NCBI RefSeq assembly: GCF_001408515.1 | Contig: NZ_CYPR01000109.1 | Span: 1 to 53,468 of the forward strand | DNA from: Jannaschia seosinensis | Lineage (GTDB): Bacteria > Pseudomonadota > Alphaproteobacteria > Rhodobacterales > Rhodobacteraceae | Length of the DNA: 53,468 nt | Direction: 5' to 3' | Part shown: in pieces, positions 40,617 through 49,149 of the stretch | Numbering within the stretch: position 1 is the stretch's first letter | How the letters are laid out: each line of letters opens with the position of its first letter | Made by a program: the position numbers and the translations under genes | Notes under the pieces: generated by a model | The model's input: the letters and a program-made list of their open reading frames with translations, nothing else | Databases searched by the model: none | What the model was told of the DNA's origin: nothing

Positions 40617-42105
40617 TCCGCTCATCGGCGCCCTGATCCTCGCCGCAATGCCCGCCGTCGCCGAGGAGGAACCGGCTTCGGTGATCCCGTGGCTGTCGGA
40701 GTCGCTTCGCGCGCCGAAGACCGCGACCGAACCCGCCGCGAAGCCGTTGACCGCACCGGAGGTGACGACGATGCCGCTCAGCGGCATGCGCCGCGACGCG
40801 GTAGGCCTTCTGTCGCCCTCGCTCACGGGGCTGCCGCGTGACCTGTTTGCGGCTACGGATCCGGACCGCGTGGCACGGCTGATCGCGGATTTGCCGCCGG
40901 ACGCGCTGCCGGCGATGCAGGACCTTGTCCTGATGCTCCTTCTGGCGGAACTGGACCCTCCGCGCGCGACGGCCGACCCGGATGCGCTGTTCTTCGCGCG
41001 GGTCGATGGGCTTTTGCGGCTCGGTGCGCTGGACCAGGCGCAGGCCCTTCTGGAACGCGCGGGTGCCACAGATCCGGAGGCATTCCGCCGCTGGTGGGAT
41101 GCATCGCTCCTGACGGGCTACGACACGCGGGCTTGCGATGCGATGACGGCGAATCCTGGCGTGGCGCCGACCTTGCCCGCGCGTATTTTCTGCCTCACGC
41201 GCACCGGCGACTGGGCGGCGGCGGCACTCACCCTCGATACCGGCCGAGCGCTCGGCGCGATCTCGGAGGAAGAGGACCGGCTGGTGGCGCATTTCCTCGA
41301 CCCCGAAATGTTCGAGGGCGAATCGCCACCGCCGCCGCCGCAGCCGATGACGCCGCTGGCCTTCCGCCTGCTCGACGGGATCGGCGAGGCCCCGCCCACC
41401 CGCGATCTTCCGTTGGCCTTCGCGGCCGCTGATCTGCGCCACACGACCGGCTGGAAGGCGCGGATCGAGGCGGCGGAGCGGCTGACGCGGGCGCAGGCGC
41501 TCGACCCGAATCGTCTGCTCGCGCTCTACACCGAGGCGCGGCCGTCGGCTTCGGGCGGCGTCTGGGACCGCGCGGCGGCGATCCAGGCGCTCGACACCGC
41601 GCTCATGTCCGGAGATGCCGAACGGATCGCCGCATCCCTGCCCCAGGCGATGACCGAAATGGGCGATGCCGGGCTTCTGGTGCCCTTCGCCGCCCTCTAT
41701 GGCGAACGCGTCGCGCTGGCTGGCCTCAACGGGCCGCCGCGCGCGCTCGCCCTGCGGTTGGGACTGCTGTCGCCGGCGTATGAACGGGTCGCGGCCAGTG
41801 TCGCGCCGGAAACGCCGCGCGAAGCCTTCGCCGTCGCCATCGCGCAAGGCGACTTCGCCTCAACCCCGCCGCAGGGCCCGCTGCCGGAAGCGATCTCCGA
41901 CGGCCTGACCGGCCCGGCCCCCGCCGATCTGACCGGACTCGCCGCCGAGGGCCGGCTGGGCGAGGCACTGCTGGAAATCGCCACCACACTGAGCGATCCC
42001 GATGCGACCGACCCGCAGGACGTGGCCGCGGCGTTGGCCTTCCTGCGCGAGGCCGGGCTGGACGACGCCGCGAGGCGAACAGCGTTGCAGCTTTTGCTGC
42101 TGTGA
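40606..42105 (+). CDS. Exported helical-repeat protein, unknown function
   Basis: 499 residues starting with ATG 40606 (a TTG just before is also possible). Signal peptide LIGALILAAMPAVA, cleaved near residue 17. The rest is Ala/Leu-rich and predicted helical in repeated helix-turn-helix pairs (RVDGLLRLGALDQAQALLERAGATD, CLTRTGDWAAAALTLDTGRAL), like TPR or Sel1-type scaffolds, with a Pro run PPPPPQP in the middle. Probably periplasmic. No enzyme motif seen. Its stop overlaps the xerD GTG start, so the 42-aa, 499-aa and xerD genes form one translation-coupled series. Confidence 0.8.
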   Translation: MRVSPLIGALILAAMPAVAEEEPASVIPWLSESLRAPKTATEPAAKPLTAPEVTTMPLSGMRRDAVGLLSPSLTGLPRDLFAATDPDRVARLIADLPPDALPAMQDLVLMLLLAELDPPRATADPDALFFARVDGLLRLGALDQAQALLERAGATDPEAFRRWWDASLLTGYDTRACDAMTANPGVAPTLPARIFCLTRTGDWAAAALTLDTGRALGAISEEEDRLVAHFLDPEMFEGESPPPPPQPMTPLAFRLLDGIGEAPPTRDLPLAFAAADLRHTTGWKARIEAAERLTRAQALDPNRLLALYTEARPSASGGVWDRAAAIQALDTALMSGDAERIAASLPQAMTEMGDAGLLVPFAALYGERVALAGLNGPPRALALRLGLLSPAYERVAASVAPETPREAFAVAIAQGDFASTPPQGPLPEAISDGLTGPAPADLTGLAAEGRLGEALLEIATTLSDPDATDPQDVAAALAFLREAGLDDAARRTALQLLLL

Positions 42106-43022
42106 AGTGGGTCGAGCTTTTCCTTGAGGCGCAGGCGGCGGAACGTGGCGCGGCGCTCAATTCGTTGATGGCCTATCGCCGGGATCTCGAGGACTACACC
42201 GCCCACCTTGAGGCGCGGGGCCTCTCTCCCGCGACCGCGCAACGCAGCGACATCGAGCGTTACCTCGTCGCGTGCGAGGCCGAGGGTCTCGCGGCCTCGA
42301 CACGCGCGCGGCGGCTTTCGGCGATCCGGGGGCTGCACCGCTTCGCCTATGACGAAGCGTTGCGCTCTGACGATCCCGCCATCCGCATCACCGGTCCTGC
42401 CAAGCCGAAGACTTTGCCAAAGACGCTTTCGGAGGCGGAGGTCGACGCGCTCCTCAACGCCGCCGAGGAATTGGGCGTCACTGAGGCGGAACGTCTGCGC
42501 GACACCTGCCTGATGCAGCTTCTCTACGCGACCGGAATGCGGGTGAGCGAACTCGTTACCCTCCCCGTCGCCGCCGCGCGCGGCGATCCGCGGATGCTGC
42601 TCGTGCGCGGCAAGGGCGGGAAGGAACGGATGGTGCCCCTCTCGCCCGCAGCCCGCGCGGCCACGTCGGCTTGGCTCTCTCACCGCGACACCGCGGAGGA
42701 TACGGCCGGGCGCGAAAAGGGCACCGCACCCTCCGCCTTCCTGTTCCCCGCGCGCGGCAAGGCGGGCCACGTCTCCCGCGTCTGGTTCCACACCCGCATC
42801 AAGGCGCTCGCCGCTCGGGCCGGAATCGCCCCCGGGCGCGTCAGCCCCCACATCCTCCGCCACGCCTTCGCCACGCATCTCCTGTCGGGCGGGGCCGACC
42901 TGCGCGCGATCCAGGCGATGCTGGGCCATGCCGACATCGCGACGACCGAAATCTACACCCATGTGCTGGAGACGCGGCTGAGGGAACTGGTTCTGACGAA
43001 GCATCCTTTGGCAGAGAGGTAA
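42102..43022 (+). CDS. xerD: Tyrosine recombinase XerD
   Basis: 306 residues from GTG 42102, overlapping the previous stop. The N-terminal SAM-like core-binding domain reads FLEAQAAERGAALNSLMAYRRDL. Catalytic residues of the tyrosine recombinase family are in place: Arg in YATGMRVSEL, Lys in RGKGGKERMVPL, His-x-x-Arg in SPHILRHAFATHL, His in MLGHADIATTE and the nucleophile Tyr in IYTHV. With XerC it resolves chromosome dimers at dif. A 20-residue basic insertion (HRDTAEDTAGREKGTAPS) lies in the catalytic domain. Confidence 0.94.
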   Translation: MKWVELFLEAQAAERGAALNSLMAYRRDLEDYTAHLEARGLSPATAQRSDIERYLVACEAEGLAASTRARRLSAIRGLHRFAYDEALRSDDPAIRITGPAKPKTLPKTLSEAEVDALLNAAEELGVTEAERLRDTCLMQLLYATGMRVSELVTLPVAAARGDPRMLLVRGKGGKERMVPLSPAARAATSAWLSHRDTAEDTAGREKGTAPSAFLFPARGKAGHVSRVWFHTRIKALAARAGIAPGRVSPHILRHAFATHLLSGGADLRAIQAMLGHADIATTEIYTHVLETRLRELVLTKHPLAER

Positions 43023-43133
43023 GGGCGCTTCGTAACCGCGTCGCCGCAGGTTCCGGCCGCACCGCGTCAAGCATTGACTGACGACTTGATGCCGACGTCG
43101 CGATTTTCGGGGCAGGCAACCTGCCGACAATCA

Positions 43134-43158
43134 GAAAGGGCGGCCCACCGGACCGCCC
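43134..43158 (-). terminator. Terminator after the VPLPA-CTERM gene
   Basis: GGGCGG (43138-43143) and CCGCCC (43153-43158) pair; on the minus strand the stem extends to nine pairs with one G-U and is followed by TTTC. It lies 33 bases after the gene's stop. Confidence 0.65.
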
Positions 43159-43191
43159 CCTCGTAAATTCCATGTCCCGTAGCGGGCGCGC

Positions 43192-43770
43192 TCAGGCTTT
43201 CTTGCGCCGGCGCATCGCGGCCAGACCGCCGAGACCGCCGAGCAGGAGAAATCCCGCAGCCGGCAGCGGAACCGGGGCCACGTCGAATCCGTCAACGCCG
43301 CTGAGACCCGAGCCTTTGCCGGTTGCGTTCCAAGTGAACGTGTTGTCGGCAAAGTCGCTCTTGATCAGAACGTAACGCGGATCGAACCCGCCCCAGGCGA
43401 GGTAGTAGCCGGCCGAACCGCTCCACCCGCCGTTGTCACCGCCGGAAAACGAGTCGAGCGAATCCACGTTGCTGATATTATCGGAGCTTTCCGACTGCGA
43501 CGTGTAGCTGGTGCCCAGCACGTTGTTCACGAACGTCAGACGGTTCGCCTTGCTGTTGCTGTTGCCGATATTCCCGTAGCTTCGGCTGAGCCAGTCACCG
43601 CTTGTCGCGCTGAACCCGTCGGGGCTGAGACCGAGGTCCCAGTATGCACAGGTCTTCGTGCAAGTGATGTCAACGCTTTTCGTGCCAGTCTGCACCGTCG
43701 CAGCCGACGCGCCGGCCGCCATGGTCACAGCCGCGACCGCAGCGACGGCCAATGTCTTCAAGGTATTCAT
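43192..43770 (-). CDS. VPLPA-CTERM sorting-signal secreted protein
   Basis: 192 residues. A signal peptide (LAVAAVAAVTMAAGASA, cleaved near 23) precedes a Ser/Gly/Asn-rich mature domain with a Cys pair (ITCTKTCAYW) and few charged residues. The end has the full tripartite sorting signal: VPLPA at 167-171, a hydrophobic helix (AGFLLLGGLGGLAAM), and RRRKKA. Such proteins are exported and processed by an exosortase, usually with exopolysaccharide genes elsewhere on the chromosome. Promoter, start hairpin and terminator can all be read, so it is a single-gene unit. Confidence 0.9.
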   Translation of the reverse strand: MNTLKTLAVAAVAAVTMAAGASAATVQTGTKSVDITCTKTCAYWDLGLSPDGFSATSGDWLSRSYGNIGNSNSKANRLTFVNNVLGTSYTSQSESSDNISNVDSLDSFSGGDNGGWSGSAGYYLAWGGFDPRYVLIKSDFADNTFTWNATGKGSGLSGVDGFDVAPVPLPAAGFLLLGGLGGLAAMRRRKKA

Positions 43771-43787
43771 TTGAGGGTCCCCTCAAA
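43770..43787 (-). promoter_or_regulatory. Ribosome-site hairpin at the VPLPA-CTERM gene start
   Basis: TTTGAGGG (43770-43777) and CCCTCAAA (43780-43787) are perfect inverted repeats with a 2-base gap. On the mRNA the GAGGGG ribosome site would pair with the bases just before and including the A of AUG, hiding both. It may give translational control. Confidence 0.5.
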
Positions 43788-43824
43788 AAAGAAAATCAAA
43801 GCGCTCTCTCATGCGCACCGGAAA

Positions 43825-43853
43825 GAGGTATTAAAGAAAGGTTAAGATGTCAA
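43825..43853 (-). promoter_or_regulatory. Promoter of the VPLPA-CTERM gene with a CtrA-like box
   Basis: On the minus strand TTGACA (43848-43853) and TACCTC (43825-43830) are 17 bases apart. The spacer contains TTAA-N7-TTAA at 43831-43845, close to the CtrA consensus TTAA-N7-TTAAC. Transcription would start near 43817. By-eye match. Confidence 0.45.
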
Positions 43854-44222
43854 GGAAACGTGAACGCCACATCACCGCATCACCCACAGATTGATCGCCC
43901 GCGCGCCCGCGGAATCTTCGCGCCGAAACCCCACAAAATAAAGGGAATCCCACGTCGAGCGGGCGGTCCCTCCGCAAAACCCGGCGCCGTCGCACCGCAA
44001 TTGTGACACCCTGACGATTTTGCAATTCCGCATCGCCACAAATAAACGCGCGACGCGCACCGCTTGCAGGACAGCACCCGGAGACGACAGCCAATCGCGG
44101 GCAACGGGTCGGACCCGCCTCCGCCGCCGCAACTTGCACTCCGGCCGCGAGCACCTCCCGGTAACCGCCCCTGCCGCAAACCTCGCCTTGCCCAGCCGAA
44201 ATCCGCGCCCCATAACCGCCCC
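43854..44222. other. Gene-free region upstream of the CorC/HlyC gene
   Basis: About 370 bp without a protein-like frame between the divergent VPLPA-CTERM and CorC/HlyC genes. It is moderately AT-rich at the left, GC-rich at the right. The open frames crossing it have poor codon use. No RNA fold or repeat was recognised. Confidence 0.5.
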
Positions 44223-45533
44223 ATGGATAGCATCGACACCATCAACTGGGGCGCGACCCTCGGAACGGCGGGGGCCATCGTGTTCCTGCTGGTCCTGTCG
44301 GCCTTCTTTTCCGGCTCCGAGACGGCGCTGACGGCAGCTTCGCGCGCCAAGTTGCGCAGTCAGGCGGACAAGGGATCGGCGGCGGCCCGCCGCGCGCTCG
44401 ACGTGACCGAGGATAGCGAGAGGCTGATCGGCTCGGTCCTGCTGGGCAACAACATCGTCAACATCCTCTCGGCGTCGCTGGCCACCGCGCTGTTCACCGC
44501 ACTGTTCGGCGAGGGCGGCGTGGCGATCGCGACGCTCGTGATGACGGCGCTGGTGCTGGTCTTCGCCGAGGTCATGCCCAAGACCTATGCCATCACCAAC
44601 CCCGAACGCGCCTCGTCGCTCGTGGCGCCCATTATCGCGATCGTAATTCCCATCTTCAGCCCCGTCGTCTCCTTCGTGCGCGCGCTGGTTCGCGCGGTGC
44701 TGGGTGCGTTCGGCGTGACGACCGACCCCGACCGCAACATCATGTCCGCCCATGAAGAGATCATGGGCGCCATCACGCTCGGCCATACCGAGGGAGGGGT
44801 GGAGAAGGAGGATCGCGACCGGCTGCTCGGTGCGCTCGACCTGTCGGAGCGGTTCGCGGAGGAGATCATGCTCCACCGCTCGAACATCGAGATGGTCGAC
44901 GTCAACAGCCCGCCCGACGAGATCCTCGACCAGGTGCTGGCCAGCCGCCATACCCGTCTGCCCGTCTACCGCGATGAGCCCGAGAACATCATCGGCGTGC
45001 TCCACACCAAGGACCTGCTGCGCGCCATTGACCGGCTTCTGCGCGGCGAGGGCGGCGGGCTTGCGGCGCTGACTGCCTTCGACGTCACCGAAGTGATGAT
45101 GGAGCCATACTTCATCCCCGAGACGACCACGCTCGACGACCAGATGCGCCAGTTCCTCGCGCGGCACACGCATTTCGCGCTGGTGGTGGATGAGTACGGC
45201 GTGCTTCAGGGGCTGATCACGCTGGAGGACATTCTCGAGGAGATCGTCGGCGAGATCACCGACGAGTACGACACGCCCGAGGAGGAGATGCTGGAGCCGG
45301 ATGCCGACGGCACCTACGTCATCGACGGCGCCATGACGATCCGCGACCTGAACCGGCGGACGGACTGGACGCTTCCCGACGATGAGGCGAACACGGTGGC
45401 GGGTCTGGTGATCCACGAGGCGCAGACGATCCCGATCGTGGGACAGGTCTTCAGCTTCCACGGTTTCCGTTTCGAGGTCGCCGCGCGCGAGGCGAACCGC
45501 ATCACCCAGCTGCGGATCCGTCCGCTGGGCTGA
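44223..45533 (+). CDS. CNNM/CorC-HlyC family membrane protein
   Basis: 436 residues from ATG 44223. N-terminal DUF21/CNNM domain with about four membrane segments (IVFLLVLSAFFSGSETALTAASRAK, LGNNIVNILSASLATALF, TLVMTALVLVFAEVMPKTYAI), then paired CBS domains (about 205-330, with HTRLPVYRDEPENIIGVLHTKDLLRA and HFALVVDEYGVLQGLITLEDILEEIVGEI), and a C-terminal CorC/HlyC domain. The family is linked to Mg2+ or Co2+ efflux. No overlapping neighbour. The longer frame upstream is not supported by a ribosome site. Confidence 0.92.
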   Translation: MDSIDTINWGATLGTAGAIVFLLVLSAFFSGSETALTAASRAKLRSQADKGSAAARRALDVTEDSERLIGSVLLGNNIVNILSASLATALFTALFGEGGVAIATLVMTALVLVFAEVMPKTYAITNPERASSLVAPIIAIVIPIFSPVVSFVRALVRAVLGAFGVTTDPDRNIMSAHEEIMGAITLGHTEGGVEKEDRDRLLGALDLSERFAEEIMLHRSNIEMVDVNSPPDEILDQVLASRHTRLPVYRDEPENIIGVLHTKDLLRAIDRLLRGEGGGLAALTAFDVTEVMMEPYFIPETTTLDDQMRQFLARHTHFALVVDEYGVLQGLITLEDILEEIVGEITDEYDTPEEEMLEPDADGTYVIDGAMTIRDLNRRTDWTLPDDEANTVAGLVIHEAQTIPIVGQVFSFHGFRFEVAAREANRITQLRIRPLG

Positions 45534-45571
45534 GACCGCCTTCGCGCGGGCATCCCGTCGTCGCGACCGGC

Positions 45572-46669
45572 CTAGCGGGCCGCGACGGACATGCGCGCCA
45601 CCTCCCCGCGATCCACGCGCGTCTCCCGCCACACCGGCAGGCCAGCCGCCGCGCGGTGCCCCTCGGCGGTCGGATGCAGCCATTCGCTGCCATCGAGCCC
45701 CACCTTCCGCCGACACCGCGACAGGAAGAACGGCCCGAACCCGCGCCAGCTGCCGGCCGAAGGCGCATCCGGATCGGTCGGAAACCGCGCACGCCAATCC
45801 TCCGGCAGGGCGAGCCCCAGCGCCTCCAGCCGCGACAACATCCAGACCAGCGGCACATTCGCCAACGGACGCGCCGCATCGGCCCCCGCAAGATGCCCGC
45901 CGAGATCGCCGTGACTGCCCCGGAACCAGACCTGCTCGACGCTCGCCGTCCGCTCTCCATGCGTGCGCCAGCGGTCGAGCGCGTATGCCTTCCGCGTCTC
46001 GTCGAGCGCCATCGCGTGCAGACCGTGTGCGATGCTTCGCCCCAGCCGGTGCGACCGGAAGGCGTGCACCTCCGGGAACAGCCGCCACAGGATCGGCCAG
46101 CGGATCCCCACCGCCTGAACCGTGTCGAAGACGGCGACGGCCTCGATCCGAACGCGGGAATGGCAGTAGCGCGCGGCAAAGCTTCTCGCCGCCGGCAGGG
46201 TCGGGTCGTCACGGTAATGCGTGTAGGCGTGCAGGACCCGATCCTCGTCGGCATGCTCAGGCGTCAGCAGGCCCACCCGGTCGATCATCCCCGCCAACGC
46301 CCGCACGGCATAGGCCCCGCGCGAATAGCCAAGCAGGAACACCTGGTCGCCCGGAGCATAACGCTGCGCCAGAAACGCATAGGCGCGCCGGATCTGGTGG
46401 TTGATCCCGACGCCGGCCATCACCTCGTCCACGTTCTGCCAGCCGCGCCACTGGATGCCCGGCTCATAGTAGAGCGAGTGATCCGTCTCGGCGTCGAGCA
46501 GTTTGTAGACCAGGCCGATGGACGTCTCCTGCCCCGCTTCGAGCGACGACAATGTCCCGTCGAGCAGAACGACATGCGTCGTCCCCTGCGGCGGCTCGTC
46601 GCGCGTCTCGCGGGTCTCTCCCGCCGGGTGGCGGGAGAAGAACCGCGCGAGCAGCTTACTCAGCGGCAA
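45572..46669 (-). CDS. DUF2235 alpha/beta hydrolase
   Basis: 365 residues starting at TTG 46669, supported by GGAGG six bases upstream. DUF2235 hydrolase of the type found among T6SS lipase effectors and lone enzymes. LLDGT near 35-39 and the nucleophile elbow GYSRGAYAVRAL (GxSxG at 114-118, Ser116) are present; Asp in AVFDTVQAVG and the His in WFRGSHGDLGGHL are the other catalytic candidates. No signal peptide. The start overlaps the CoxL-like gene by 14 bases, so translation is coupled. The natural substrate is unknown. No T6SS genes in the window. Confidence 0.88.
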   Translation of the reverse strand: MPLSKLLARFFSRHPAGETRETRDEPPQGTTHVVLLDGTLSSLEAGQETSIGLVYKLLDAETDHSLYYEPGIQWRGWQNVDEVMAGVGINHQIRRAYAFLAQRYAPGDQVFLLGYSRGAYAVRALAGMIDRVGLLTPEHADEDRVLHAYTHYRDDPTLPAARSFAARYCHSRVRIEAVAVFDTVQAVGIRWPILWRLFPEVHAFRSHRLGRSIAHGLHAMALDETRKAYALDRWRTHGERTASVEQVWFRGSHGDLGGHLAGADAARPLANVPLVWMLSRLEALGLALPEDWRARFPTDPDAPSAGSWRGFGPFFLSRCRRKVGLDGSEWLHPTAEGHRAAAGLPVWRETRVDRGEVARMSVAAR

Positions 46670-48953
46670 TCGCGCCCTCCGCCGTCTGCAACATCGCCCA
46701 GACGCGGGACGGCGTGAGGGGCATGTCGACCTGTCGCAGACCCAGCGGCCAGAGCGCGTCGAGCGCGGCGTTGCCCACCGCGGCCATCGCGCCGACCGTC
46801 CCCGCCTCGCCGCAGCCCTTCATCCCCAGCACGTTCGCGGTGGAGGGGACCGGCTCGGAGTGGAAGGCGATCATCGGCAGGCCCTGCGCGCGCGGCATCC
46901 CGTAATCCATGAAGGACGCAGTCAGAAGCTGCCCGTCCTCGTCATAGACCACACGCTCGGACACAGCTTGCCCGATCCCCTGCACGACCCCGCCATGCAC
47001 TTGTCCCTCCGCGAGCATCGGGTTCATCAGATTGCCAAAATCGTCGACGACGGTATAGCGGACGACCTCCAGATTGCCGGTATCGCGATCGATCTCGATC
47101 TCGCAGAGATGACAGCCATTGGGATAGGACCGCCCCGGCAGGGTCGCCGTCTCCTGCGTGCGCAGAAGCTCCGTCTCGCCGGCCGCGCGCGCCGCCTCGG
47201 CGGCTTCCAGCATCGTGACGACACGGTTCGATCCCGGCGCGCGGAACACGCCTTCGTCGAACTCGACGACATCGACCTCCAGCATCCCGGCCACGAAGGG
47301 CGCGAACTTCTCCAGCACCTTCGCCGCCGTCGCCTTGTTGGCCGATCCTTGCGTGGTGACCGACCGCGAACCGCCCGTGCCGCCGCCCTTGGCGATCCGG
47401 TCGCTGTCGCCCTGGACGACATCGATCATGTCGGGCGGGATGCCCAGATCGGTGGCAAGGAATTGGCGATAGACGGTGTCATGCCCCTGCCCGTTCGACT
47501 GCGTGCCGACATAGAGCATGGCGCGTCCATTCTCGGTGAACTCGATCTCCGCCGTCTCGTCGGGCGCGCCGAGGATCGACTCGATGTAGTAGCAGACGCC
47601 CAGCCCGCGCAGCCGTCCCGCCGCCTCGCTCTCGGCACGTCGGGCGGCGAACCCGGCGACGTCGCCCTCGGCCATCGCGCGAGTCAGGACGCGCGGAAAA
47701 TCTCCCACGTCGTAGGTCTCGCCCATCGCCGATTTGTAGGGGAAGGCATCCGGCTGTATGAAGTTCTTCAGCCGCAGCTCGAACCCGTCTACCCCCAGCT
47801 CCCGCGCGGCATAATCCATCGCGCGCTCCAGCACGTAGATCGCCTCCGGACGGCCCGCACCGCGATAGGCGTCGACCTGCGTCGTGTTGGTGAAGAACCC
47901 CTTCGACGTCATGTAGCAGGCCTGCACGTCGTAGCAGCCCGGCATGACCTTCGAGAACAACTCCGACTGGATGTTCTGTGCGTAGCCGGAATTGTAGGCC
48001 CCAAGGTTGCAGACATTGTCCATCCGGTACGCCACCAGCCGATTGTCGGCGTCGAAACCCAAACGGGCACGGCAGATCAGGTCGCGCCCCGCATTGTCCG
48101 ACAGCATCGACTCCGACCGGTCGGCCATCCAGCGTACGGGCGTGTCGAGCATCCGCGCGGCCTGCGCGGTCAGGAACATCTCGGGATAAGTCATGCCCTT
48201 CATCCCGAAGCCCCCGCCGACATCCGGCGTCGTCACCCGCACGGCATCTCTCTCCAGCCCCAGCATGCGCGCCAGTTGATCGCGCGGCCCCCAGACGCCC
48301 TGACCGTTGACGCAGACATGCAGACGGCCGCCGTCCCACTCGGCCCAGTTGCCCCGCGGCTCGAGGGAGGCGCAGATGATCCGCGTGTCGTCCACGCTCA
48401 TTTCGACCACCCGCGCAGCCCCGGCCAGAGCCGCGTCGCAGGCCTCCTCGTCGCCCTTGCCGTAATCATAGGCAAGGTTGTCCGGCGCCTCCGGATGAAT
48501 CTGCGGCCCGCCGGGCTTCAACCCAAGGTTGACGGGAAGCTCGTCGATCTCCACCTCGATCGCCTCGGCGGCATCGCGGGCCTGGGCGAGCGCGTCGGCC
48601 ACGATGAAAGCGATGCCCTCGCCCACGAAGCGTACGCGCTCCTGCGCCAGAAGCGGCCGACGCGGCGTCGCCCCTTTCGATCCGTCGCGATTGCGGGCGG
48701 GCGTCGTGGCCATTCCTTCGGTGATCCCCGCGGCGTCAAGATCGTCCGCCGTCAGGATCAGCCGCACACCCTCCATCCCGCGCGCATCCGCCACATTGAG
48801 CGACGTAATCTCGCCATGCGCAACGGTCGAGCGCAGCATGTATCCATGTAGCGCGCCCTCGGGCGCGGTATCGTCCACATACGCGCCGCCCCCCGACAGC
48901 AGCCGCGGATCCTCGTGACGTCGGGTCGATTGGTTGAGGCCGAACTTTTCCAT
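46656..48953 (-). CDS. CoxL-like molybdenum hydroxylase large subunit (form II)
   Basis: 765 residues from ATG 48953; the frame extending to 49535 is a shadow of valS. Xanthine oxidase family large subunit that binds the molybdopterin cytosine dinucleotide cofactor. Landmarks: [41 protein letters not shown] and [19 protein letters not shown], where true CO dehydrogenases (form I) have AYRCSFR; so this is form II and probably not a CO oxidiser. The conserved catalytic Glu is in [13 protein letters not shown]. The FAD (M) and 2Fe-2S (S) subunit genes are not adjacent. Confidence 0.88.
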   Translation of the reverse strand: MEKFGLNQSTRRHEDPRLLSGGGAYVDDTAPEGALHGYMLRSTVAHGEITSLNVADARGMEGVRLILTADDLDAAGITEGMATTPARNRDGSKGATPRRPLLAQERVRFVGEGIAFIVADALAQARDAAEAIEVEIDELPVNLGLKPGGPQIHPEAPDNLAYDYGKGDEEACDAALAGAARVVEMSVDDTRIICASLEPRGNWAEWDGGRLHVCVNGQGVWGPRDQLARMLGLERDAVRVTTPDVGGGFGMKGMTYPEMFLTAQAARMLDTPVRWMADRSESMLSDNAGRDLICRARLGFDADNRLVAYRMDNVCNLGAYNSGYAQNIQSELFSKVMPGCYDVQACYMTSKGFFTNTTQVDAYRGAGRPEAIYVLERAMDYAARELGVDGFELRLKNFIQPDAFPYKSAMGETYDVGDFPRVLTRAMAEGDVAGFAARRAESEAAGRLRGLGVCYYIESILGAPDETAEIEFTENGRAMLYVGTQSNGQGHDTVYRQFLATDLGIPPDMIDVVQGDSDRIAKGGGTGGSRSVTTQGSANKATAAKVLEKFAPFVAGMLEVDVVEFDEGVFRAPGSNRVVTMLEAAEAARAAGETELLRTQETATLPGRSYPNGCHLCEIEIDRDTGNLEVVRYTVVDDFGNLMNPMLAEGQVHGGVVQGIGQAVSERVVYDEDGQLLTASFMDYGMPRAQGLPMIAFHSEPVPSTANVLGMKGCGEAGTVGAMAAVGNAALDALWPLGLRQVDMPLTPSRVWAMLQTAEGAIAAE

Positions 48954-49149
48954 CTGTCTCTCCGGGCGTGCATGGGTCGCGGGGAACCTTAACCGGGCAA
49001 GCGCCACAGTCCAGAGGCGGCCGGGTCGCGGCAACGCCGCCGCGGCCTTCCCGCTCCTTTCGCGCCGGACCACCTGCCCGTCGCCGCGCCCGCCCTTTCC
49101 CTCCGGCGGGTCAACGGCTATCCGAACCCGCAACACGACGGAGAGCATT

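Noticed and set aside
43108-43125. Small GGCAGG/CCTGCC inverted repeat after xerD
   Set aside because: Six pairs, three-base loop and no T-run; too weak to call a terminator.
46518-48851. 777-codon open frame on the plus strand
   Set aside because: Antisense to the DUF2235 and CoxL-like genes; Arg/His/Pro-rich product without motifs, a typical shadow in GC-rich DNA.
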